Part shown: piece by piece, positions 12,101-22,241 of the stretch
Position numbering within the stretch: position 1 is the first letter of the stretch
Layout of the letters: each line of letters opens with the position of its first letter
From: Zygnema circumcarinatum
Lineage: Eukaryota > Streptophyta > Zygnematophyceae > Zygnematales > Zygnemataceae
Reading direction: 5' to 3'
DNA: 64,000 bases
NCBI GenBank assembly: GCA_037447605.1
Contig: CM074809.1
Location: forward strand, 1,331,285-1,395,284
Notes under the pieces: model-generated
The model's input: only the letters and a program-made list of their open reading frames with translations
Told to the model about the DNA's origin: nothing
Database searches by the model: none
Program-made: the position numbers and the translations under genes

Positions 12101-15100
12101 AATATTTTTCTTTCATCAGACGAAGTGGAGGAAAGCAGGTTGATTGCCCAGTGTCGACTGGTAGTTGTTATTTTGCTGAATTTGAATCTTTCAGAGTAGT
12201 CGAACATCATATTACTGCTGTAGTCGATGAACCAGTGGTCCTTCAATAAAACGTAACGCATATCAAGATATTCTAATTCTTTAGAGTATTTGGTTCGGAA
12301 ATGAATTGTTTTTGTATTGGTTATTTCTCGCTTTTGCTCAGTCTTTACGAACTGAGATCAGTTTGGCATTAGACCAGATTGGGTGCAAGTCTCTTTAAAC
12401 TGTTGAAGGAACTGTTTGCAAAAAGCTCAATATGATTTTCCTCATAATTCTGAACCTTCAGTTTCAAAAGAACGCGCGACCAATTTTTGACTGCATAAAA
12501 TAGCGCCAAACTGTGAGAGTTAGCACAACTGAAGTTCAGGATGGATATGGGTGATGGTCTGAGCAGCTTGTGGCAGAAGCTCAAGGGTATGAGCGGCAAC
12601 ATCCGCAAGACGAGCTGCCTGATGCGGAGAAGATCAGCATGCCCGCAATGCCGGAAGAGTCACCTTGGCACCCTGCTCATAAACCCAACATCAGAGGTCC
12701 ACGGAGCATGTTTCCCGGCCGAAGAAAGGCTACATCTGGACCGATCATGTTTACTACGTGAGCTGCTTGTCACGGGGACTGCTGGGCTTGCTTGCTCTCA
12801 TGCAGCGCTGTCCAGTTTGGCTCTCTATGTATGTTTTTTTCTGCAAATGAAGTGGTATATTTCTTACAGGCAGAGATGGGGAGAATGGGGTGATACATGC
12901 AGTGATACTCCCGACTCCCGCAGTGGCCCTGTGGCTGGGAAGTCTCCCTTTGAGCCGGCTGCACCTACCGATGCTCTCGCAGGCGGAGCACCCAATCGGC
13001 TGCGATCCCTCATTCGATCGATTTCAGGACCCGTCAAGGTGCTCTTCTGAACCCTTTAAAGAAACCTGCACACGATTGAGCTGAAATTTGTGCTTGCAGT
13101 GGGACATCTCAACATTCAGAAAGCAAAATTTGGGACCTGCCGTAGCCTCTTGCAGCCAGTTACCCAAAAAAACCTAGCAATGTCAGCAGCAGGGAATCCA
13201 CGGAAGATAAAGTTACAACTTCATAGCACAAACTTTTCACAATCAACTGACTATCTTCATGTAAAGTTGAATCCAAGGCTGCTGTTGAACAAATCTGATG
13301 CTCCTATCCCTTATCTTCATTAAAACACTCGTGCAGGTTGTATGGCCGAGCCCTCCTCCGACGGGAGGAGGTCTTCAACCCAGCAACCGAGCTGCTTCGG
13401 GAAACTGGTCGGGTCTTTTAGGGGGGCGTTGGTCCGGCGCATTGGCACAACCCCAACGTCCTTCCTCAGCTTCATCAAGAAGGTTTTCGGGGCCAATGGA
13501 TGGGTCGACAGGCAGCAGCAGAAGAGGTGCAGCACTCTCGTCCTTCCCTGCATGAAGTCTTTTGGACGACTCTCTTTCCCAGGCACACTTTCCTACTTCC
13601 AGCATTTTGTTGTTGCACGGTATCGCTTCATCTGCAAAGTGTATTCATTTAACAGAGCTCGTTGAGAGCGGACTGCGGTCTTAGAGTTGAGATCATGGGT
13701 AAGATCCGTGATGAGTTCTTTTGAGGAATTCAGCTAAGGTTCAACTTTCAAACTAAAACTGCGCAGGAGGAGGTATCGGAGATGTACCCACTTTTGATGG
13801 AAGTGAGAAGTCCGTACCCGGATCGGCAGCGAAGGTTTGGCTTCTGAGCCTCTCACGTCTGCAGTTGATGGCAAACACTTGTTTGGCTCATCCATCCTTC
13901 TTTTCTATGATCCATATCATAGTTTCGAGTAGAGTCCACAAACCAAATGCACTATTGTTTATGTCACTGCCATTGCCGGAAACTGCCGACCAATGCTCCG
14001 TGGTATCTGTACAAGTCATACTTGTAGAAAACAGTGTCAGAAGATCATATAAAGGTGTCTTGGATTCCACTCCGTAGTGCTTTCTCTGAGCTCAATTGGG
14101 AACTTGCACTGTTCTCACTTGTAGTGCCACTCGTATGTGGAGTCCAGGTGCCCCCTCGCCCTCCTCCATCAGTTAGTGCGGGAAGCACAGATTCCCCTGC
14201 TCCACGTCGCTTCTACTCGGGACCTCTCTCTCTTTTCTCAAGTCCGGGACACGCCGAGTGAGCTTCACATCCTTCTATGCATGTCCCTTGTTGCAATTGC
14301 TCACATTCGCTTGTCCCCCTGGTGGCACCAATTCTCAAAGCTTTCATGTTGGCACAGGATTAGTGTTGTTGCTAGACCTAAGATGTGCAGCTCTGCAGTG
14401 TTGAGGAATCAAGAAAACTTGGTTACAGATCACGGTTTTGAATTCTGGAATAGACTGCCTCTCATATCAAATCTCAACCGAGCTCTGACCTCACGACTAG
14501 CCACCAACTGCTCATCAAGTGCTTCTTGTTTGATGTGTTGTGGGCCATGTATGACCTTTCACAGTTCTACGACACCGCTCCCAGAAGCAGATGGTAAGTT
14601 CTACTCAATTTCCTTCTGTTCCCCGCCACCCTCCTATGCTGAAAGAGCTGCCATGCATTTTCTTTCTGCTCTCTCCTTGTTGTATGTGCATGCATATGCA
14701 GCTATATCAACCTGTGGTTGCTCTTTTGACCTTCGTGCTTTCAGCCCAACACACGGAAGATACTTTAATTTGTAAAGTATCTTTTGTAAAGTATCTTTTG
14801 TACATTTGTTGCGTGAGCTGCGTCCTCGTTCTCACTTGACATTCATTGCTTCTGTCGTCTGCAGTGTCTCCTCTCTTCGTCCCGGGGCAGAGGCACGACT
14901 CCGCCGTAGACCCTCCTGAGCCAATGGCGATGCTGCGTTCTGACAGCCACAAGTGGGGGAGAGGCTCCGGCCCCTTCAGAGACTTGAGGTTCACTTCGGG
15001 CCCTCTCAACTCCAATGACCCACAGTCGGTGGGAGAGAGAGACAGCAGCTCCAGTCTGGCCCAAATGAGGAGGCCTCCCCCCCAGTACATGGCCGCACAG

Positions 15101-15346
15101 TTGGCGGCAGTCTCCAACAGCACGCCGGGAGGCGGCAGCGGGAGAGGCGAAGCCGCGGGCACACCCTCGTCCCAGCTGCCGACTAATTCGCAGGAGATGC
15201 GCTACTCTGGGAGGCTGGGGGGAGGGGCTGGGTGGGGAGGGGGGGGGCTCAGGAGGGAAAGTTCGGGGCCCGTGAATATGGGAAGCTATATCCCGCCACG
15301 GAATGTGAATCAAAAGCATGTGTCAGGTCCTGTTTATTTTGCATAA
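9150..15346 (+). CDS. Single-pass membrane protein with repeated Ser-Gly-Pro motifs, function unknown
   Basis: I do not recognise the family. Thirteen exons close in frame: 9150-9464, 9604-9666, 10121-10227, 10533-10741, 11024-11057, 11962-12019, 12567-12757, 12870-13038, 13337-13526, 13767-13834, 14148-14257, 14565-14593 (29 nt), 14865-15346; 674 aa. A hydrophobic stretch at about 24-37 looks like a signal peptide, followed by an Ala/Pro/Ser-rich segment. A compact ectodomain (about 75-170) has alternating strand- and helix-like stretches. A transmembrane segment follows at about 205-229 (VSLVVWVVVGLGAALV...). The cytosolic side opens with an acidic stretch (MVEDGDDMIDYDPEEAYAQ), then about 410 residues of Ser/Arg/Gly/Pro-rich, probably disordered sequence. 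This tail holds nine SGP copies followed by L, V, M, I or F; the last is four residues from the C-terminus. A receptor or adaptor with short linear docking motifs is one reading, not shown by sequence. Confidence 0.82.
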
Positions 15347-17676
15347 ATGGCATAGGATGGGAGGGGATTGGGGGGGGGGGGGGGAGGTAGGCTAGTAGGC
15401 CTTGTCCTTCTCAGAGCTTAAATTAGATATGTAAACAGAGTTAACTTGGCAGTGTTGCTTCAAATTAAAATTTATTTATTGGCAGGGCGTACTTTGGCGG
15501 TAAGAAGAAGTCTGGGGAGGTGGTGTGATTCAGCAAGTCGCAAATAATGCAGAAATTTTGGGCACTGTCGGTTTGTCCTGGCAGCTGGCCCTGTCGGCGG
15601 CCTTCATAGGCATAATGTTGACCTTTTTTTTTTTGTTTATTTTTTATCCTGAAATTTCCTTCTGCAATGCATTTTCAAATCTCTTATTGCCGAAAATCCT
15701 CAAAATATGTATCGCCATCTTATTCTGAAAATTCGTTACACAGTGTGGCGTCGTTACACCGGGTTATGCAATCGGCGGATGTACCGCATTACGAGGGAGG
15801 GAAGGATGGAGAGATATTGGGAGCGAGGTGACGCAGACAGTGCGGCGAGGGGGGGGGAGGGAGAGAGGGAATCTTGTGTTAGACTGTTAGTCAGCAAGTT
15901 ATTTCTGGTATTACTGGTCACCTTAATGTGTTAATTACGGTGCTGGTTGTTACTGGTATAAGCAATTGAATCACTTCAGCGACTCCCCAACGATGATAAT
16001 AAGTAGCGACCACCACCGCATGGGAGGCCGCCCAACTCGGCCCTGCCGGGACGAGGACACACGCATCCGAAAGGCTCGAGAGCGGAGGGCAGACTGAAGA
16101 CACTCGCTGCAGTGCAACCAACGCCAACGGTTGGTCCCTACAGCTGTTGTTGAAGCCCAATAACAAGCCGTTTATCTTGAAACACAAGCGTCTCAGAGGG
16201 AAGAAGAGATTGCGTGGGAGAGAGAGAGAGAGAGAGAGATGCAGTCTGAGAAGCGGTCCTCCATTTTTCGAAGCTAAAGGTTTGCGCACACATGAGTTCT
16301 CGTCTTTGTCCTGTCCATGCAGAAAGATTTTTCCTCCCATTGCCATCTGTCCCATGCTCCCGGATGCGCACCATGGTCGCTTTCACTTATCCTAAGTTCA
16401 GTCTCTCGAAACATTGAACATTGAATAGAATAAGAATTTAATTTAATAACAATAATTTGCTAATTTTGACTTCCCCAATTTCGCCAACTCTGCGAGGCCC
16501 ACCATTGTTGGACAGACTGGTTCAACTGTCACCATGCTCACCTGTGCAGCGTATTTGTGCCCACTTCTGTGGTTCAGTCCGTAGAGCCCCGCGGCCTTCA
16601 CGCTTGACTGCGTCTCCATGCGAAATATTTCTCGTTGAAATTAACTGTAAGAAAATTTAGCGGTCGCATAGTGAAATCTGGCTGAATTGAACGGATCATA
16701 AGGTGACACGTCAACAATCATACACGTGGTACTCTATAGTTGGACAGTACGAGCTCACATGGAAAATTGTACTGTATGAACAGATTTTTTTTTGCGAGCC
16801 AAGCTGGTTGAATCACGTGTGGATACGCGGCAATGGAACAAGTGGACAACCGTTGGTTTCCAAATTCTTTGAGCCGTCCGGCTAGCTGGCAGCTGTCCGG
16901 GCGGGAGATCTTGTCGTTCAGCTGCCGGACAGCCGCACGGTGCGGCGGGATCCCCGCAAAATTGTCGGTGCCGCCCGGCGGAGAGTGTCGGCGCTCAGTA
17001 CGAGGTCGGTTGGGACATCGGTCAAGGAAAATTTCCTAAGTCGAATAATAGAACGAGTACTCCTAAGTATCACGATCGACCCGCAGCGGAGTACCGTACT
17101 ATATTACTTCGCAACTTTTCGCCAACTTTTCGTACGAATTTGGTAAGTCTGACATGTGTAGCCAGTCTGCAACTGGAACGGGGAACGGCAACGGACCTGT
17201 GCCATAACGGCCGCTCCATGTGGCCATGCGCCGGCCAGCTGGCACCGACCACTTCGGCCCGGCCTGTACTGTAAGTCCGCCCCGCAAACGACAAACGCGC
17301 CCGCCCGCCCGCAACGTGCAGCGCGCCGGGTCGTGACGACACGTGGAAGCAGATGATTCGTCCACCTGAAATGCAGGGTCGACCTTACAGTCCGCCTGCA
17401 CGACGGGGCAGACGACGTCGCACGTTGCGCTGAGGGAGGGAGAGGGAGAGAGGGCGGCCATGGCGGGCGGGCAGGGAGAGCCAAGGGAGCAGAGCCTGCC
17501 TGCCGGGGGACGTGAGAAGGAAGGAGAGAGGCCGGCGGGGAGGACGGGAGAGGGAAGAGGGGAGAGGGGAGGGTGGGAAGAGAAGAGGGGGGAGGAAGGA
17601 AAAGAGGAAGGGAGAGAGGAGGGGGAAGAAAGAGAGGGAAGGGGGGGAGCGACCAGAGGGCACTTCAGCATCTGCC
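15347..17676. other. Intergenic region before the second VAMP72
   Basis: No gene is supportable. It holds a poly-G run near 15370-15387, a (GA)n tract near 16220-16240, and CACGTG elements at 16723, 16814 and 17340. Bases 17490-17660 are strongly purine-rich (G/A) on the plus strand and probably form the 5' leader of VAMP72 number two. Long minus-strand frames opposite this purine tract are composition artefacts. Confidence 0.45.
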
Positions 17677-19401
17677 ATGGCTCCGAAGGTGAAGAAAGCA
17701 AAGGTGAAAGCGGAGATCGTGGAGGGCTCGGATGGGGAGGAGGAGGTGAAGGTGAAGAAGGGCAGCAAGGTGAAGAAGGCAGGTGAGGAGGGGGGATCGT
17801 CTCGCAGTAAGAAGGAGAAATCGAAGGAGGGGAGTTCCCATAAGGAGGAGGGAGGCTCGTCTCGGAGCAAGAAGGAGAAATCGAAGGAGGATGGCTCCCA
17901 TAAGGAGGAGGGAAGCTCCAAGTCGAGCAAGAGTTCGGGGAAGAAGAAGAGCAGCACCAAGCATGTGGCGGGCCATCAAGCCAACCTCCTGTATGCCATG
18001 GTGACTCGTGGCAAGGTGGTTCTGGTCCATCATACTCCTTTCACAGGGAACTTTGCAGACGTGGCTCTCAAGTGCTTGGAGGAGCTGCCTCATAACAATA
18101 ACCGCTTTTCGCTCAACCATCGAGACTATGTTCTGAACTTCCTCATCGAAAACGGCATAAGTAAAGCTTTTACTTTCTAATTGCGGCTCGCTCTCAGCAC
18201 CAAATGTTTTCCGCATGTTGAAGCAACAGAATGAGCGGACTGGCAGGCGGGCAATGAGGGCGGCGGTCCCTATTTTTTTGCGATAGTTTTGCATTTTGGT
18301 CTTCGTCTAATGAAAGCAGATGGTTTCGCAGACATGGCTAACAGCTTCTGCTTCTTGCAGCCTATGCGGTGGTATGCGATAAAAACGTGCCAAACGAGAC
18401 AGCGTTTGGTTTCTTAGGGCGGGTCAAAGATGATTTTTCGATTCGTCTCGGCAAAAAAGCGGCACAAGCAGCAGCTTACGGCTTACAGAAAGAATTTGGG
18501 TAAGTGTAAGAGCCCTGTCCTGCTGCTGCTCGCCAGACATCAGAATTATGTTTAAAGCTTGCTCTCCCGAACAAAAATAGTCTTCCAGCTTGGGAGCGAT
18601 TCAGGCACTACCTGTGCGAATTTGCTGCCGCTACTGTACTCATTATGTTTTCTACATAGTTTGCTTATATTAAAGTAGATGATCGCCTACGTGTTGCAGG
18701 TCAAGGCTAAGCGAGCATATGCAATACATTACGGAGCATCCGGAGGAAGTCAACAAGTTTTCAAAGATCAAGACACAAGTGGCCGAGGTTAAGGGCGTGA
18801 TGAAACAAAATATTGAAAAGGTATGTCACGTCACTTGGTCCACGCTGCTTTTTTACTTCTATTCGGCTCCTGGGAGTGGAAGCTTCGCTGGGAAGGGCAT
18901 ACAGCTGTTGGTTATGATCTCCAGCATTTCGCTGCATCAAATTGCTTGAATTGGTTTGGAATAATCTCCTGCCTTATGATGCGTGATGAACAGGCTTTGC
19001 AACGTGGAGAGAAGCTGGAGACATTGCAAACAAAGACGGACATGATGAAAAGCCAGGCAAGTCATAGGAGAGAGAAACCGGTACTGTGCAGAGGTGGAAT
19101 CTGTGCGGAAGTTGAAAGAGTTCAATTCAGTCTTTTGGGACGGGCAAGTTGCAAGTTCATCCTTTTTCGATGCTGTATATCTTGCCAGAATCTTGAGATT
19201 TGGGTTAAACAAAGAAATATTTCATTGACTTTTGCTGTGGCTGCTGTCTGTCTACAGGCGCAGTTGTTTCAAAAGCAGGGCGATCAAATCAAGCAAAAGA
19301 TGTGGTTCGAGAACATGAAAGTGAAGTTGATCATATTCTCCGGATTCATTGTCCTCGGGCTTGTTGCGTACGTCTCCCTCTTCGGCAGCCCCTTCAGTTG
19401 A
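17677..19401 (+). CDS. VAMP72: VAMP72-family R-SNARE with Lys-rich N-terminal extension
   Basis: Vesicle SNARE of the secretory/endosomal pathway. Five exons close in frame: 17677-18160, 18361-18499, 18700-18820, 18994-19056, 19258-19401 (316 aa). The longin domain begins near residue 100 ([15 protein letters not shown]), followed by [19 protein letters not shown]. The SNARE helix has its central Arg in [11 protein letters not shown], and a transmembrane segment lies at about 292-311 with a short tail (FGSPFS). Ahead of the longin domain lie about 98 extra residues rich in Lys, Ser and Glu, absent from typical family members of about 220 aa. They include a 20-residue repeat ([12 protein letters not shown]...) encoded by an exact 60-bp period starting at 17797, 17857 and, degenerate, 17917. 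The ATG at 17677 is the first plausible one; earlier in-frame codons lie in the purine tract. Intron 4 uses a GC donor (CAG|GCAAGT at 19057). Confidence 0.93.
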
Positions 19402-20682
19402 GCATGCTCCCATTCTCTGCGGCCATTCACCTCCTTCGTTCAAACGTCATCCAAGCTCGTCACATTTCGAGCCTTGCGGTTTTCGCTCTTTAGGAAGAAA
19501 ATGGAGGAGGCAATCTCTTTTCTTTTGTTTAATCATAGCGTATATAGCCGATGGGATCCCCTGTAAATTTTGTTCAGTTACGCTCATCTCCTGTACTCTC
19601 CTCGGTAGAACATTAAATGTTCTATCAATTCAGAGGGGGGTGTAGGTGTTCACGTAGGGCTGACTGCATGCGGCAGGCCCTGATTGGACCTGCAGACAAG
19701 AAGTAGTGGAAATAACGCTGGTGCTCAGCAGTAGTAGTCACTCTTTGGGGGCTTCCAAGGAGAATTTTTATTTTGACGGTAGGGCTTTCAGATGAGAAGG
19801 GATAGGGGCAAAATGAGGTGTGAGATATATGACATAGGTTTGGCGCACAGTTGCTGTGGTGGGAGGCACAGCTCAAGTGAAGTTGTGAGGCATCAGGATT
19901 TTGCGGTTGGTCGATTGTGAACAGAAACCATTGAATTCATTGCTGTTCAAACTCGTCCAAATGTGTGTGATTCCGAAATGTGTGAGTCAGATCTCTCGGA
20001 AAAGACAAAACGCTTTACGTATTTTCTTGTCGAGTTGGTTTTGTGCCTACGGACAGATGTTCAAAACAGTGTTCTGTTTCGAGCCATGAACGAGGGAGGC
20101 CCTTTCACGGCTCAAGAACGTTCGTTCATTTTCGGTCCTTTGAGAGTTGGCGAGTTTGTCACTGCATTTTCCAATTCAGTGCAGACCCAAGTCTCGCCGA
20201 TTCCTCCGATGTCCTCTCGTCGTTCAACTCTTTCAACCTTTTCGCGGCTGCTTTTAGGGCTGCGCTGTTGCGCCTAGGCGTAGTTTTCCGCTCCTAGCTT
20301 TTTTCTCTTGTGCTTAGGTCCTTTGCGACCAGTTAGTTCCTCGTGGTTCCCCATGCTGCTGATTTTGTCCATGCACATTTGATGGCCTCATCGCCATCGT
20401 CAGACCAATACCACTTTCCGTTGTTCTTCCAACCGTTGCGGGTGTGGGTCGTCGACATCAGCGAAGTCTGTAAACGCCGAAAAAGTCGAGCTCGTAAAAA
20501 GGTAAACGAAAATCAAGCAGGAAAACACACCGTTAAGCATGAAACAACAAGCACATACAAAGAAATAAAAATGGATGTTACATAGACATAAACATCCTCG
20601 TGCTCGCCACAGAGCCGCACGGCATCACTGAGCAAGCAAGCGCACTGACTGCTAGCGACCACTAGACCTCTCTCTCACAGCC
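19402..20682. other. Downstream flank of VAMP72, no gene
   Basis: About 1.3 kb containing the likely 3' untranslated region of the VAMP72 gene. Nothing further is recognised; frames are short and without family features. Confidence 0.5.
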
Positions 20683-20690
20683 CTCGTTCG

Positions 20691-21077
20691 TAGGGATGGC
20701 CCGCGTTATAAATTCCGAATATATTATATAATTTACAACGGGTTTAAAAGTAGTAATATATTACAAAGTAAAACATTTTATTACATATATTATACCCACT
20801 CGTTTTGAACAATTAACGACCGTACGACCGTACTCATACGGTCGTACCATACCAAAATTAGGTCGTTTTGGCGTTGGCGTTGCGAAATGCGTCCGTCTGG
20901 TTCACTCTGTCTGCTCGTGCATCCGTACCGCATAATACCGTACAGTCGTTCGACCGTACGATCGTCCGACCGTACATGTTGTAAAGGCGTTGTAAATTAA
21001 TATATATCAGCCGTTATCTAGTCGTCACAGTTGTATAATATAATATATATTATATAGTCGTAACAAATCCATCCCTA
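20691..21077. mobile_element. hAT-like miniature inverted-repeat element (MITE)
   Basis: A 387-bp AT-rich element bounded by the inverted repeat TAGGGATGG (20691-20699) and CCATCCCTA (21069-21077). It is flanked by near-identical 8-bp sequences, CTCGTTCG (20683-20690) and CTCGTTAG (21078-21085), read as a target-site duplication with one mismatch. Termini beginning TAGGG and an 8-bp duplication are hallmarks of hAT elements. The interior is fold-back in character: an AATTTACAACG-type motif occurs near each end in opposite orientation. A perfect 11-bp stem with a CTCA loop lies at 20822-20847. No coding capacity is seen, so it would be non-autonomous. Confidence 0.78.
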
Positions 21078-21085
21078 CTCGTTAG

Positions 21086-22241
21086 TAGCTGTCAGAGTCA
21101 GAGCCAGCTCACGATTCTATGATAAATCAACCTCTCAAAACCACTGCCGTAAAACCGATCAGGTTGGAAAACAAAAGAAATTAAAGAGCTTGACTTCTCA
21201 AAAAAAAAAAAACTTTCAAAACCAGTTTCTCAAAAAAAAACCCTATGTTTGTGAACACGATTCAGTTTGAGAAATGAGAAATGGATTTCTATTTTTTTTT
21301 TCATCAATTGATTTTTTATTGAGAACCAACTGAACATTGAACAAATGATTATCGTTCGTGTTCAGTTTGAGTTTTCCTTGGGTCCACCGAGCAACAATGA
21401 GATTTTAGCGGATCGCAAAGCACGTGGACCCCGAGGCCCGTACACAAAATGTTGATCGGCTCGCGCGAAAATGGGCCCCGGGTTAACCGATCCCTCGAAC
21501 CGCACGGGGCTAACGTAGCCAAAATTGGAATCCACACGACCAAACATATCGAGTCTTTGAACTTTTTGTTTTTGCTTTCTTAAACCGAAAAAGTTTGGAC
21601 CTTGACTGCTCTAAGTTCAACCCCATTCAATAAGACTGAGAATTGAGAAATTAAGTAAACTCGTTTCATAATTTCTCAACCTGTTCGGATTTACGGAACT
21701 GCTGAAAACTACAGGTACTGTACTGCAAAATACAAAGAAAACCTAACTGTTCACACTAAAGCCTAGAACAGGCGCACCGACGCCCACAAACATGGCCAAC
21801 ACACACTACCTACAAAAGAGAAGGCTCTAAACGTCACAGCACATGAAGCGCGCACACTTATTGAAGGGCGGCTGTGTCGGAGAGCTCCCGCGAGGGGGAT
21901 GAAACCTCCCTGCGGCAAAACCTACGCCTTGCATTTACCTACCAGGCCCTACACGCTCCTTGAGAACATGTGCACGGACGACATGGCGGCAGGCGGTGCC
22001 GCCCGGGCCCAGCTAGGGAGAGTCCAGCCCCCATGGCGTTTGTTCAGGGTGTACTCGTCTTGGGGCGAATCAGGACGTGACACCTGGCAAAGCAATGCCG
22101 GTCCACGTCAGAACGTATGCAGGCAAATACACGCATTTTGACGACTCAGGATCGAGGAGGTTTCGTGCACGAGAGTGCATATGGGCTTGGAAGTGAAAGG
22201 AAAAAGCAGAAGTTTCAAGAGCAATAGTTTAATGATGATAA
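21086..22241. other. Gene-poor stretch between the MITE and the F-box gene
   Basis: Contains poly-A and poly-T runs (21200-21300), one CACGTG at 21421-21426, and no supportable gene. The right part is probably the 3' region of the minus-strand F-box gene. Confidence 0.45.

Noticed and set aside
17099-17960. Minus-strand open frames opposite the purine tract and VAMP72 exon 1
   Set aside because: Ser/Pro/Leu-rich composition mirrors the G/A-rich plus strand; the plus strand has a convincing SNARE.
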